64,000 nt of DNA, taken from the NCBI GenBank assembly GCA_036657395.1, contig JAVXGM010000006.1, positions 68,020-132,019 of the forward strand, in the 5' to 3' direction. The notes under the pieces were generated by a model that was given only the letters and a program-made list of their open reading frames with translations, did not search any database and had not been told where the DNA came from. Both the position numbers and the translations under genes were made by a program. Source of the stretch: JAVXGM01 sp036657395. Lineage in GTDB: Bacteria; Bacillota; Clostridia; Peptostreptococcales; Anaerovoracaceae. Shown piece by piece: positions 1-10,300 of this stretch; position 1 is the stretch's first letter, and every line of letters starts with the position of its first letter.

Positions 1-385
1 GTTTTTTCTTTTTACCAGAAGAACCTGTTGCCGTTGAAGAAATGGAGCCATCTTCTTTAGAAGCTTTGGATTTAAAGATTTTTTTTGAAGAACCTTTTTC
101 TTTTTCACTTCGACCACTCCGTGAGGATCTTGAAGATCTTGAAGACCTTGAAGACCTTGATGCTCTTGATGCTATAGGCGTTTCTGCTTCAACTGTTGCT
201 TCTGGCATCTTTGGCGTTTTGGTTGAATCAGAAGGTGAGGCAGGCGTTGCTGTAGGTGAGGTATCACCAGTAGGTTTACCTTTTTCACTAGTGCCATTAC
301 CAGCATTATCGAATTTAGCGAAAAATTCATTTATATCGTCGGATTGGGACTTATTGTTATTATCATCTGTAAATTTATTTGACAA
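1..385 (-). CDS. Low-complexity Ser/Arg-rich protein, N-terminal part only
   Basis: The minus strand is open from a TTG start (383-385) to the window edge, about 128 codons, with AGGAGG (394-399) eight bases upstream. The N-terminus reads MSNKFTDDNNNKSQSDD, then Pro/Thr/Ser-rich sequence. Next comes a repeated Ser-Arg stretch (RASRSSRSSRSSRSSRSGR) and a Lys/Ser-rich basic region ending in GKKKK. There is no signal peptide, so this part is probably cytoplasmic and disordered. Such basic, disordered N-termini occur on membrane enzymes of Clostridia such as class A penicillin-binding proteins, but the catalytic part lies outside the window and that identity is a guess. The plus-strand reading frame over the same bases, rich in Leu-Glu-Asp repeats, is the mirror of this repeat and lacks a ribosome binding site. 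Confidence 0.7.
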   Translation of the reverse strand, partial: MSNKFTDDNNNKSQSDDINEFFAKFDNAGNGTSEKGKPTGDTSPTATPASPSDSTKTPKMPEATVEAETPIASRASRSSRSSRSSRSSRSGRSEKEKGSSKKIFKSKASKEDGSISSTATGSSGKKKK

Positions 386-421
386 AATATTTTCCTCCTA
401 TTAAACATATATTCAGTCTGC

Positions 422-451
422 ATTATATCATAATTAAAGGAGCAAGTTAAA
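422..451 (-). promoter_or_regulatory. Promoter of the leftmost minus-strand gene
   Basis: On the minus strand TTTAAC (446-451) and a perfect TATAAT (422-427) are separated by 18 bases, placing transcription start about 30 bases before the TTG codon at 385. The -35 box is weak. Confidence 0.5.
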
Positions 452-480
452 CAGTTTAAGAAATTCTTCACAAATTAATG

Positions 481-509
481 TTGAAAAATGGAAATATATG
501 GAATATAAT
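481..509 (+). promoter_or_regulatory. Promoter of the comEC-holA operon
   Basis: TTGAAA (481-486), 17-base spacer, TATAAT (504-509): a near-consensus vegetative promoter. Its predicted start of transcription (about 516) lies downstream of the ATG at 478, so the longest comEC frame cannot be fully translated from this transcript. This supports the TTG start at 562. Confidence 0.65.
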
Positions 510-561
510 AAAAAGGCATTGTTGGAAAAAAGAGGTAGGGTCTTATTGTAAAGGTGAGAAA

Positions 562-2913
562 TTGAGAAGACCGATGATATTTATTGCTGGAGCTTGGGCT
601 TTGGGAATCATGTTGGCTAGTTTATTAGACTTAACCATATGGATAATTATTTTATTGTTTTTATTCAGTTTGATTGTTTTTTTATGGACAGGGCCATTGA
701 AAAAGCAAGGAAGTATCTTAGGAATACTAAGTTTGTTTTTTTGTTTGTTTTTTTTGGCGGCTTTTTCATTTCAATTGTCAAACACCTGGGAAGATCCGAT
801 GGAGCAATTTGTTGGAGAAGTTACACAGGTTAAAGGGAAGGTCTTAGAAGTAAAGGAAAAGAGCCAAGAGTATAGACAATTAAAAGTTGCAGTGGTAACT
901 AAAGATAATAAAGAAACAAGGATCCTAGTAAACCTTTATGGTGAGGCTGAATACATAGGGTATCTTGAAGGATCATGGATTAAAATTAAGGGAGAAGTTT
1001 CCTTGCCAAAATCCAGAAGAAACCCTAAGACCTTTGACTATCAATTATATTTAAAAACCCTAGGAATTCGGACCATTATGACGGTAAAATCATACTCTTT
1101 AGAAATACTACCTATAAAAGAAGACAAGTTTAAAAAAAATATGGCCAAATTAAAGGGTGAGTTTTTTATTTCCCTAGAGAAAAAAATTGGATCTAGTTCA
1201 GCGGCGATGATTAAGGCTATGGTCTTTGGGGATAAAACTGATTTGTCAGAGGAAGTATATGTTAGCTTTCAGAAAAATGGTACAGCACATATTTTGGCAG
1301 CCAGTGGGCTTCATCTTGGTGTTGTCTATGGTTTTTTATGTTTTTTATGGCCAGGTAAAAAAGGAAAGCTCTTCCATTCATTTACCTTGGCGGCATTACT
1401 GTTATATGCGGCAATGGCTAATTTCTCTCCTTCAGTAATGCGGGCCACCATTATGATAGTAATGCATATTGTTGCCAAAATCATTCATCAAAGATATGAT
1501 TTGCTTTCCGCCGCATCCTTTACTTTTGTTATTATGCTAGTTGTAAATCCGATACAGCTTTGGAATGTAGGCTTTCAACTTTCATTTTTAGCTATTTTTA
1601 CTATTGGTCTTGTTATGGGAACAATTAAAGAATTTTATCAGGGAATATTCCTATCTACAGTTGCAATTCAAGTGGGAATGGCACCCTACACCGCATATTT
1701 ATTTAATTACTTTTCTTTTGGAGCCTTTATTGCTAATGTTCCCATAGTATTTTTGGCAGGAATCATGATCCCACTAAGTCTTTTAACCATGTTTTTTTGG
1801 TCTATAAATGAATTTATCTTTTCCTTAGGAGCTCAAATGTTATCTGTTAGCGGAAAGGCCATGGTATGGATTAACGACTTGATATTTTCAGGAGGAAAGA
1901 CCAGTTTTCAGGTTGTCAGCCCTTCATTGTTTTTTCTTATTATATATTATGGAATTCTCTTTTTTGGAGTCTCTGAATTAGGGCGAATCTACATTGGCCG
2001 AAAGAACTGGAAAAAACTTAGCCTTGGTCTTGCTATTATTGTTTTTTGTGGATTAATCGCAACTCCATTGACTCAGGATGGTTTTTCTAAGGCAAATATT
2101 ATATTTGTAGATGTAGGTCAGGGAGATTGCATTCACATTAGAACTCCTGAGGGAAAAAACTTTCTCATAGATGGAGGGGGAAGTCATAACTATGATGTAG
2201 GCGAGAAGGAATTAAAGCCGTATTTGTTAAAGAATGGTGTGAATAAAATAGATTGTGCTTTTGTTACCCATCTTCATCAGGATCACTATGAGGGGATTGT
2301 TTCACTAGCAAAGACAGGAATGATAAAACAGTTAGGAATATATGAAGGAAACAAGATCAAAGAAGATAAGATTTTAAAGGAAACTCAGCTAAAAGAGAAG
2401 CAGCTTTTATATATTCGTGGAGGTCAGACTGTAAACCTTGAAAAGAATGTGGTTTTAGAAATCCTTTATCCCCAGGGAAAACCACTAGATGAATATGAAG
2501 AAACAAAAGAGGATGAAAATTCCTCTAGCTTAATAATAAAAGTAATTTACAAAGGTAAGTCAGTAATGATGACAGCAGATATTGATACAGAGGGAGAAAT
2601 GCAAATTATAAATGAATATAAAGGAAGTAATAAATTAAAAACTGACTTTCTTAAAGTTCCACATCACGGGAGTAAATACAGCTCCTCTGATGAATTCATT
2701 AAAGCAACATCCCCGGATGTTGCAATATTTCAGGTGGGAAAAAATAATTTTGGACATCCAGTACCATCAATTATTGAAAAATATCAACAACAATGTATAA
2801 TGATATATAGAAATGATCTTGATGGAGCCATAGGACTTTGTGATTTATCCAAAAGCAAAACTCCTCGGATTGTTACCATGGTAAACAGAGGTATAGATGG
2901 GAAACTACAGTGA
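562..2913 (+). CDS. comEC: DNA internalization channel protein ComEC/Rec2
   Basis: ComEC forms the inner-membrane channel that passes single-stranded DNA into the cytoplasm during natural transformation. The protein has the usual three parts. First are N-terminal membrane helices with a soluble OB-like segment. Then comes a long multi-helix Competence domain containing GTAHILAASGLHLG (about residue 240). Last is a C-terminal metallo-beta-lactamase domain (from about residue 510) with VDVGQGDCIHI, the metal motif HLHQDHYEG and VPHHGSKYSSS. The length (783 residues) is normal. I chose TTG at 562 because GGTGAG precedes it and the best promoter lies between 478 and 562; an ATG at 478 has no ribosome binding site. 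The 3' end overlaps holA by 17 bases, and comEC-holA is a common pair in Firmicutes. No other competence genes are in the window. Confidence 0.93.
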   Translation: MRRPMIFIAGAWALGIMLASLLDLTIWIIILLFLFSLIVFLWTGPLKKQGSILGILSLFFCLFFLAAFSFQLSNTWEDPMEQFVGEVTQVKGKVLEVKEKSQEYRQLKVAVVTKDNKETRILVNLYGEAEYIGYLEGSWIKIKGEVSLPKSRRNPKTFDYQLYLKTLGIRTIMTVKSYSLEILPIKEDKFKKNMAKLKGEFFISLEKKIGSSSAAMIKAMVFGDKTDLSEEVYVSFQKNGTAHILAASGLHLGVVYGFLCFLWPGKKGKLFHSFTLAALLLYAAMANFSPSVMRATIMIVMHIVAKIIHQRYDLLSAASFTFVIMLVVNPIQLWNVGFQLSFLAIFTIGLVMGTIKEFYQGIFLSTVAIQVGMAPYTAYLFNYFSFGAFIANVPIVFLAGIMIPLSLLTMFFWSINEFIFSLGAQMLSVSGKAMVWINDLIFSGGKTSFQVVSPSLFFLIIYYGILFFGVSELGRIYIGRKNWKKLSLGLAIIVFCGLIATPLTQDGFSKANIIFVDVGQGDCIHIRTPEGKNFLIDGGGSHNYDVGEKELKPYLLKNGVNKIDCAFVTHLHQDHYEGIVSLAKTGMIKQLGIYEGNKIKEDKILKETQLKEKQLLYIRGGQTVNLEKNVVLEILYPQGKPLDEYEETKEDENSSSLIIKVIYKGKSVMMTADIDTEGEMQIINEYKGSNKLKTDFLKVPHHGSKYSSSDEFIKATSPDVAIFQVGKNNFGHPVPSIIEKYQQQCIMIYRNDLDGAIGLCDLSKSKTPRIVTMVNRGIDGKLQ

Positions 2914-3967
2914 TCTAAAAAAGAAAGAACATGCCTTTCAGCAGATAGGAAAGGATATCAGGAAGGAGGATATTAGTAATATTCTCCTGCTTTGTGGTGA
3001 GGAACAATATTTAGTTCATTGGTCAATGGAACTTATAATTAATAAATATGTAGATGAGGCATATGCAAGTTTGGATGTAACCAAGCTTGAAGGTGAGAGA
3101 CTGACAATGGAAAATATAAAGGAAAGTTGTGAAACCCTAAGCATGTTTTCCCGGCGGCGAATAGTTATTTTACAAGATTTTCCTCCAGCTATAGGAGAAA
3201 AACTTACTGGATTTTCAGATAAGGATGAGGCGGATCTAATAGAATATATCCAAGATGTTCCTGATTCTTCCATTCTCATCATCACGGGAAACACTTCACA
3301 AAAAAAGGATCGTAAAAAACCTAAGATTGAGACAGCCATAGGAAAAGTTGGCAAGGTTTACAACTTTGAGCCTCTTATGGGGCAACAGCTAAAAGCCTTT
3401 ATCATCAAGCGGTTTAAAAATTCAGAGAAATTTTGTAGAGAATCGGTGCTCAGAGTACTTATTGAAGACAGCGGATATACAAACAAAGACATTGAGTACA
3501 ATTTATACAACTTGGAAAATGATATAAAAAAAATCATTGCTCACAGTAAAGGAGACGAGATAATTGCCTCAGATGTGGCATTGACTATTTCCACCAATAT
3601 GGAGACTAATATTTTTGCAATGTTAGATGCAATTAGCAGAAATAGGAAAGACGAAGCCTACAGATTACTTCACAACCTACTGGTTTCAGGAGAAGGGGTA
3701 TACAAACTTTTAGCCTTAATTTCTTCCCAGGTGGAACTAATTTTAGATGTGAAGGAAATGAGAGAAGAAGGAAAGGATCCTAAGCAGATACAAAAGCGGC
3801 TAGGTATTCACGAATTTAGAGTCAAAAAGGCTTTAGGCTTTAGTGGCAGGTATTCCATTAAGGAGTTAAAACTTATTTTAACTAAGGTTTATGAAATAGA
3901 CGGCCATATTAAGACAGGGCTTTTGGAACCCAATTTGGCCCTAGAACTATTTATTGCGGAGATATAA
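2897..3967 (+). CDS. holA: DNA polymerase III subunit delta
   Basis: HolA is the delta subunit of the clamp loader; it opens the beta sliding clamp ring during replication. The 356-residue protein matches the family in length. It starts with the AAA-like domain (ILLLCGEEQYL, near residue 30), continues with RRRIVILQDFPP and ends in the helical collar domain (NIFAMLDAISRNRKDEA, then LLALISSQVELIL). It lacks the P-loop and metal-binding cysteines of the gamma/tau subunits, as expected for delta. The start overlaps the end of comEC, with AGAGG upstream, and the next gene begins two bases after the stop. Translation is therefore probably coupled. Confidence 0.93.
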   Translation: MGNYSDLKKKEHAFQQIGKDIRKEDISNILLLCGEEQYLVHWSMELIINKYVDEAYASLDVTKLEGERLTMENIKESCETLSMFSRRRIVILQDFPPAIGEKLTGFSDKDEADLIEYIQDVPDSSILIITGNTSQKKDRKKPKIETAIGKVGKVYNFEPLMGQQLKAFIIKRFKNSEKFCRESVLRVLIEDSGYTNKDIEYNLYNLENDIKKIIAHSKGDEIIASDVALTISTNMETNIFAMLDAISRNRKDEAYRLLHNLLVSGEGVYKLLALISSQVELILDVKEMREEGKDPKQIQKRLGIHEFRVKKALGFSGRYSIKELKLILTKVYEIDGHIKTGLLEPNLALELFIAEI

Positions 3968-3969
3968 TC

Positions 3970-4908
3970 ATGTCAAGACAAGTAAAAGCAGACCTTATGT
4001 TGGTCATAGTAACAATATGTTGGGGGATATCCTACTTTTTAATGGATATTGCCCTTACAGAGATGGGTGCCTTCACCTTAAATGCATATAGATTTTTAGG
4101 GGCCTTTGTCATTGCAGTAATTTTCACATTTCCAAAACTGAAGGGGGTAAATAAGAGGACCTTGATTTACAGTATGTTTGTAGGAATAGCATTGTTTTTC
4201 GTTTATATTGGTGCCACATATGGCGTCCTTTATACAAGCTTATCAAATGCAGGCTTTCTATGTGCTCTTTCTGTAATATTCACCCCGTTTCTCAATTTTG
4301 TATTTAAAAAAGAGATTCCCAACAAAAAAATGGGAATTGTAGTGCTAATGTGCCTAGTGGGAATCGCACTACTTACATTAAATAACCAATTGCAACTAGC
4401 TTGGGGAGATTTGCTTTGCATTTTGTGTGCCTTTGCCTATGCTGTAGATTTGATTATTACTGAAACAGCAGTAAAAAAAGATGATGTAAATGCATTTCAG
4501 CTAGGGGTATTTCAGCTAGGATTTATGGGAGTGTTTTGTCTAATCACTGCATTTGTTGGAGAAAAGCCTTCATTGCCTGAGGCTCCTAGAGTTTGGGCTT
4601 CTGTATTATTTCTTTCTATATTCTGCACAGGCGTCGCTTTTATTGTTCAAGCCGTTGCCCAGCAATATACAACAGCCAATCATGTAGGTGTAATATTTAC
4701 TCTCGAACCAGTGTTTGCTGGAATTGTAGCTTTTGTTTTTGCAGGAGAGGTGTTACTTCCAAGAGCATATGCAGGAGGTGTATTGTTGCTCCTGGCTCTT
4801 CTTGTTATGGAGATGAATCTGGGGAAATTGTTTAAACCCAAAGACTTGAATGTTTCAAAGAGGACAAAACCAGAGGAGATCAAAGCAGACAAAGACATGG
4901 ATAAATAG
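3970..4908 (+). CDS. EamA/DMT-family transporter
   Basis: A 312-residue membrane protein with about ten hydrophobic helices arranged as two repeated EamA units, the fold of drug/metabolite exporters. Family signatures include ITICWGISYFLMD-like sequence at the N-terminus and LEPVFAGIVAFVFAGE near the end of the second repeat. The C-terminal tail is hydrophilic and charged. These proteins usually export metabolites or amino-acid-like compounds; the substrate cannot be read from sequence. It begins two bases after holA and is followed by a terminator, so it is probably the last gene of the comEC operon. Confidence 0.88.
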   Translation: MSRQVKADLMLVIVTICWGISYFLMDIALTEMGAFTLNAYRFLGAFVIAVIFTFPKLKGVNKRTLIYSMFVGIALFFVYIGATYGVLYTSLSNAGFLCALSVIFTPFLNFVFKKEIPNKKMGIVVLMCLVGIALLTLNNQLQLAWGDLLCILCAFAYAVDLIITETAVKKDDVNAFQLGVFQLGFMGVFCLITAFVGEKPSLPEAPRVWASVLFLSIFCTGVAFIVQAVAQQYTTANHVGVIFTLEPVFAGIVAFVFAGEVLLPRAYAGGVLLLLALLVMEMNLGKLFKPKDLNVSKRTKPEEIKADKDMDK

Positions 4909-4926
4909 TAATTAAGAAAAAAAATG

Positions 4927-4974
4927 TTGCCGCTAAGAATGTTGAATTTTCAATTTTCTGGCGGTAATTTTTTT
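4927..4974 (+). terminator. Rho-independent terminator after the EamA gene
   Basis: TTGCCGC (4927-4933) pairs with GCGGTAA (4961-4967), with further pairing inside including TTGAATTTTCAA, followed by seven T residues (4968-4974). Confidence 0.7.
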
Positions 4975-5020
4975 CCAGATTTTGTGCAAGTAATTTCATT
5001 AATTTGAACATGGTAATACA

Positions 5021-5049
5021 TTGTCTTTTCTCGTGACATTTGATATAAT
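5021..5049 (+). promoter_or_regulatory. Promoter of the NuoE/NuoF/GltD-NuoG operon
   Basis: TTGTCT (5021-5026), 17-base spacer, perfect TATAAT (5044-5049), about 45 bases before the first gene's ATG. I saw no riboswitch or clear operator in the short leader. Confidence 0.65.
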
Positions 5050-5093
5050 ACAGCGTATATGTGAAAACGATTTTAATACAGGAGGGTTTTTTT

Positions 5094-5609
5094 ATGAGTG
5101 AAAAAAGTTGTTGCTGCGGTTGCAAAGATCAAGCGCAACAGTTCAAAGAATTGGGACCGGTACTTGAAAAATACGGAAAAGTACCAGGTAACCTAATAAC
5201 GATTTTACAAAAGGCACAAGACATTTACGGATATCTTTCATTAGATGCTATTAGCTACATATCTGAAGCAACAGGCATTAAAACGGCGAAGATATATGGG
5301 GTTGCTACGTTTTATTCACAATTTAGATTAAAACCAATTGGTAAGCATTTGATTATGCTTTGCAAAGGGACAGCTTGCCATGTTAATGGTGCAGACATGA
5401 TTGAAGAAGCGGTTTGTGAGCAATTAAACATTAAAGATGGAGAAACCACAGAAGATGGTCTATTTACTCTTAATAATATGGCTTGCCTTGGATGCTGCTC
5501 TCTTGCTCCGGTAATGATGATTAAAACTGGTCAGGAAGATGAAACTTATGGAAATCTGACCAAAGACTCTGTCAAGGACATCCTTGCAGGGATTCAGGAA
5601 AGGGCATAG
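5094..5609 (+). CDS. NuoE/HydC-like [2Fe-2S] subunit of a flavin-Fe-S oxidoreductase
   Basis: A 171-residue thioredoxin-fold ferredoxin like the 24-kDa subunit of complex I and the small subunit of bifurcating hydrogenases. The four cluster cysteines lie in LCKGTACHVNG and MACLGCCSLAP, after the helical N-terminal domain (YGYLSLDAISYISEATGI). The extreme N-terminus carries extra cysteines (CCCGC). ATG 5094 is chosen because AGGAGGG lies seven bases upstream; an in-frame ATG at 5061 has no such site. The next gene follows after ten bases. No membrane complex I genes are present, so the product is expected in a soluble complex with the two downstream subunits. Confidence 0.9.
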   Translation: MSEKSCCCGCKDQAQQFKELGPVLEKYGKVPGNLITILQKAQDIYGYLSLDAISYISEATGIKTAKIYGVATFYSQFRLKPIGKHLIMLCKGTACHVNGADMIEEAVCEQLNIKDGETTEDGLFTLNNMACLGCCSLAPVMMIKTGQEDETYGNLTKDSVKDILAGIQERA

Positions 5610-5619
5610 GGGTGAAGCA

Positions 5620-7368
5620 ATGAAGGTTATAATTGGACAGGGCAGTTGTGGCATTGCAACAGGTGCGAAAAAGACTACCGCTGAATTTGAAAAGCAAATC
5701 AAAGAAAAGAATCTTAATATAGACGTGGACATTACAGGTTGTGTTGGTACGTGTTACCTCGAACCTATTGTTGATGTTTATGAAGATAACGGGGAAATGA
5801 CCAGATACGTAAAGGTTCAACCAGAGAATGTAAAGGCTATCGTAGATAGTCATCTTATCGGTGGTAAGAAAGAACCAACATTTGCTATCTCAAGTGAAGA
5901 TGAGCAATTTGTAGGTAAACAGGAAAGAGTTGTACTTAGAAATTGCGGATTGATCAATCCAGAAAATATTGATGAGTACATAGCAGTAGATGGATATAAG
6001 GCAGTAGAAAAAGTCATAACTAAGATGACAGAAGACGAAGTAATAGAAGAAATCAAAGTTGCTGGTCTTAGAGGCAGAGGAGGCGCAGGCTTTCCTACAT
6101 GGTTCAAATGGAATGCGACAAAAGCCAACAAAGGAGATCAAAAATATTTAGTTTGCAATGCTGACGAAGGAGATCCAGGCGCATTCATGGATAGATCAGT
6201 TCTTGAAGGAGATCCACATTCACTTATAGAAGGAATGATTATTGGTGGATATGCAATGGGAGCTACTCAAGGAGTAATCTATGTTCGTGCAGAGTATCCC
6301 CTAGCAATACACAGACTAGAAATCGCAATGGATCAAGCGAGAGAAAAAGGTTACCTAGGTGAAAATCTGTTTGGCAGTGGATTTGATTTTGATCTTAGAA
6401 TCAAAGCAGGAGCCGGCGCATTTGTATGTGGTGAAGAAACTGCACTTATTGCTTCCCTAGAAGGGGAACGAGGTATGCCTAGACTTAAGCCGCCATTCCC
6501 AGCAGCAAAGGGATACTGGCAGATGCCAACAGACATTAATAATGTAGAAACACTTGCAAACGTACCTTGGATTTTATTCAATGGTGGTAAAGCATTTGGA
6601 GATATGGGCACTGAAAAGAGTAAAGGTACAAAAGTATTTGCTCTTGCTGGCAAGATTAAAAAGGGCGGTTTGGTAGAAGTACCTATGGGTCTTCCACTTA
6701 AAGAAGTTATCTTTGGTATTGGTGGAGGCATCAAAGAAGATAAAGAATTCAAAGCTGTACAAATGGGTGGACCATCAGGCGGATGTATTCCAGCTGCATT
6801 GATTGATACACCAGTAGATTACGAAAATATTAACAAGACTGGCGCTATCGTTGGTTCTGGCGGTATGATCGTTATGGATGAAACTACTTGTATGGTAGAC
6901 ATGGCAAGATACTTCCTTGATTTTACAAGAAAAGAATCTTGCGGTAAATGTAACTATTGCCGTATTGGTACAAAGCGAATGTTAGAAATTCTAGAGAGAA
7001 TTACACAGGGAGAAGGAGTAGATGGAGACATTGAGCTTCTTGAAGAATTAGCAGTTAAGATTAAAGATGGATCTATGTGCGGGCTTGGTCAAACAGCTCC
7101 AAACCCTGTTTTAACTACAATTAAGTATTTTAGAAATGAATATGAAGACCATATTTACAAGAAAAAGTGTACTGCAAAATCTTGCAGAGCACTTATTGAA
7201 TTTGAGATTACAGATGGATGTAAGGGATGTACACTATGTGCTAAAAAATGTCCAGTAGATGCAATTTCAGGCGAAGTAAAGGGAAAACACGTTATTGACC
7301 AAGAGAAATGTATTAAGTGTGGCAGATGTGTTGAAAGCTGCAAATTTAATGCTATTACAGTAGAGTAG
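5620..7368 (+). CDS. NuoF/HydB-like FMN and Fe-S subunit
   Basis: A 582-residue NADH-binding flavoprotein. Domain order: N-terminal thioredoxin-like [2Fe-2S] domain (cysteines near residues 9 and 40-45); FMN/NADH Rossmann core with GRGGAGFPTWFKW (about 151) and NADEGDPGAFMDRS; an SLBB segment; the NuoF [4Fe-4S] motif ESCGKCNYCRIG (about 443); and a C-terminal two-cluster ferredoxin (CKGCTLCAKKCP and CIKCGRCVESC, from about 533). The N-terminal and C-terminal Fe-S extensions distinguish HydB/BfuB proteins from plain complex I NuoF and are the conserved core of electron-bifurcating Bfu enzymes. ATG 5620 has AGGGGTGA upstream. It lies between the NuoE-like gene and the large fusion protein in one operon. 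Confidence 0.9.
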   Translation: MKVIIGQGSCGIATGAKKTTAEFEKQIKEKNLNIDVDITGCVGTCYLEPIVDVYEDNGEMTRYVKVQPENVKAIVDSHLIGGKKEPTFAISSEDEQFVGKQERVVLRNCGLINPENIDEYIAVDGYKAVEKVITKMTEDEVIEEIKVAGLRGRGGAGFPTWFKWNATKANKGDQKYLVCNADEGDPGAFMDRSVLEGDPHSLIEGMIIGGYAMGATQGVIYVRAEYPLAIHRLEIAMDQAREKGYLGENLFGSGFDFDLRIKAGAGAFVCGEETALIASLEGERGMPRLKPPFPAAKGYWQMPTDINNVETLANVPWILFNGGKAFGDMGTEKSKGTKVFALAGKIKKGGLVEVPMGLPLKEVIFGIGGGIKEDKEFKAVQMGGPSGGCIPAALIDTPVDYENINKTGAIVGSGGMIVMDETTCMVDMARYFLDFTRKESCGKCNYCRIGTKRMLEILERITQGEGVDGDIELLEELAVKIKDGSMCGLGQTAPNPVLTTIKYFRNEYEDHIYKKKCTAKSCRALIEFEITDGCKGCTLCAKKCPVDAISGEVKGKHVIDQEKCIKCGRCVESCKFNAITVE

Positions 7369-7385
7369 GAGAGGAGGAGACAACA

Positions 7386-10300
7386 ATGAACAAATTCAGA
7401 TTAAATATTGACGGCAAAGAAGTCTTTGGCTTACCGGGACAGACAATTTTAGAAGTTGCCAGAGAAAACGATATATATATTCCAACTCTCTGCTTTGATG
7501 AAAGAACTAAGATTTACGGATCATGTGGTATCTGTATGTGTGAGGCTGAGGGTAATCCAAAATTGCTTAAGGCTTGTGCGACAGAAATCGCTCCTAATAT
7601 GGTGGTTAGCACAAACACACAAAGAGTTATAGAATCAAGAAAAACAAATCTTGAACTTCTATTATCCAATCATGTAGGTGATTGTAGACCTCCTTGCGTA
7701 CTTGCATGTCCAGCGCAGACTGATTGTCAGGGATATGTAGGACTAATCGCAAACGGAGAATACGAAGCTGCTATAGAAATGATTAAGAACAAGATTCCAC
7801 TTCCAGGTTCTTTGGGCAGAGTATGTCCTCACCCTTGCGAAGATGAATGTAGGAGAAAATTAATCGACGAGCCAATTTCAATTCAAATGTTAAAACGTTT
7901 TGCAGCTGATCAGGATATGTACAGTGAAGATGCGTTTATGCCGGATTGTGAACCAGATACAGGAAAGAGCGTTGCTATTATCGGTGGAGGACCTATGGGA
8001 CTTTCTGCAGCATACTTCCTTAGAATCATGGGTCACGAAGTAACGATTTTTGAATCAATGCCTAAAGCCGGTGGTATGCTTCGCTATGGTATTCCTGAGT
8101 ATAGATTACCTAAGGAAGTTTTGGATGATGAGGTATTCCTAATCGAAAAGATGGGTGTAGAAGTCATTACAAATACAAAAGTTGGAGTAGATATTCCATT
8201 TGAAACAATAAGAAGTGATTTTGATGCAGTGCTTCTTGGCATTGGTGCATGGGTATCTACAGGAGTTGGCTGTAAGGGAGAAGATGCTAAAGGCGTTATT
8301 GGCGGCATCGATTTCCTAAGAAAAGTAGTAAGAAACGAAGAAATTAAACTTGGAGAAAAAGTTGCTATCGTTGGTGGTGGTAATACTGCTATGGATGCTT
8401 GTAGAACTGCAGTAAGACTTGGAGCCAAGGAAGTTTATAATGTTTATAGACGTACAAAAGATGAAATGCCTGCTGACCAAATTGAAATTATCGAAGGTGA
8501 AGAAGAGGGCGTAATCTTTAAAAATCTGACAAACCCTATAGAAGTGATTACAGATGAAGAGGGCCATGCTAAGCAGGTGCTACTACAGGTAATGGAATTA
8601 GGCGAACCAGATGAATCTGGTAGAAGAAGGCCTATGCCAGTAGAAGGTAAGACAGAAATCATCGATGTTGATACAGTAATTCTTGCAATAGGTCAGGCAG
8701 TTGATAGCAGTATATTCGACGTTGAAAAAACTAGAAAAGGCGCTATTTCTTACGATCCTGATACATTCATGACCAGCATGCCAGGTGTATTTGCCGGTGG
8801 TGACTGTGGTAATGATAAAATTTCAATTGCAGTAGAAGCAATCGCTGATGCAAGAAAGTCATCATACATTATTGATGCTTACTTAAACGGAGAGGCAGTT
8901 AAGTACGAAAAGCCTTACGTTGTAGAAAGAGATGATGTTACAGAAAAGACATTTGAAGATAGAGAAAAACTTTGTAGACCAGAGTATGATATTTTAGAAG
9001 CTGATGAAAGAAAGTCCAACTTCGCTGAGGTTGTTGTTTCAGGATTTGATGAAGAACAAGCGGAAGAAGAAGCGTCTAGATGTCTAGAATGTGGATGCCA
9101 TGATTACTTTGAATGTAAATTGATTGACTTTGCCAATGAGTATGATGTAAAACCAGAAAGACTGGCAGGGGACAAGAATCAGATTGAATTTAAAGATGAT
9201 CATCCATTCATAGCAAGAGATCCAAACAAGTGTATTCTTTGCGGATTATGCGTAAGAGTTTGTGATGAAGTTATGGGTATAGGGGCTCTTGGCCTTGTAG
9301 ATAGAGGATTTGATGCAGTAGTAAAGCCTAGCCTTGAAAAGCCACTTTGCGAATCAGGTTGTGTATCTTGTGGTCAATGTGTAAGCGTATGTCCTACAGG
9401 AGCACTTCAGGAAAAAACTAGCATGATTAAGGAAGTTCCTCTTCCAACAGATGTTACAAACACTACATGTTCATATTGTTCAGTAGGTTGTAGCTTGGAG
9501 CTTGAATCTTATGCAGATATGCTTATTAAATCCAACCCAGACAAAGAAGGTGCAGTGAATGCTGGGCTTATATGTGGTAAGGGTAAATGGGGATTTGATT
9601 GTTCCCTATTAGAAGACAAGTTGGAGAATCCTCTTATTAAAGAAGGGGAAAGCTTTAGAGAAACAGACTACCATGAAGCATTTGTGCTTGTTGCTAAGAA
9701 GACCCAGTCTTTGGCAGCAAAATACGGGAAAGATGCCGTGGCAGTTGCTATCTCAGATAGATATACAAATGAAGAGGCTTATGCCATGAAGAAATTGGCA
9801 GACGTACTTGGAGCAAAAACATTGTGCTTTAACAATAGAGTGAGTGGCCTTGCACCAGTAATAGGATTTGATGCTTCTCCAAACTCAATTGACGAGTTGC
9901 TTGCGACTAACGTGATTTTGGTAACAGGATTTAATACAGTAGATAATCCGGTAATCAGCCTTAAACTTAAACAGGCAGCAGAAAATGGTGCTAAGGTAGT
10001 TCTTATTAATCCAGAAGACTATCCACAGCATTTTGATTTTGCAACCAAGATAGTTGAGACGAAAAACGATGTATGTTTCTTAAAGGAAATCGCTAAGGCA
10101 CTAGTTGATAGTGGTAAGACATCTTCAGTGGCTGGATTTGATGCATTTGCTGAGAGCCTTGCCAAGGTAAAGGTTTCTGATGACGCAGCTGAAATTGCAG
10201 ACCTGTATGGAAAAGCAAAGAAAGCAATGATCGTTTTCAACCAGAACTTTGTTACTACACAGGCAGCAAGCTTGATTGGTGATATTGCTATGGTTTCAGG

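Noticed and set aside
42..404. Plus-strand open frame rich in Leu-Glu-Asp repeats
   Set aside because: It lacks a ribosome binding site and mirrors the Ser-Arg repeat of the minus-strand gene, which has a strong site and promoter.
478..561. ATG start of comEC at 478
   Set aside because: No ribosome binding site, and the best promoter (481-509) begins transcription downstream of it.
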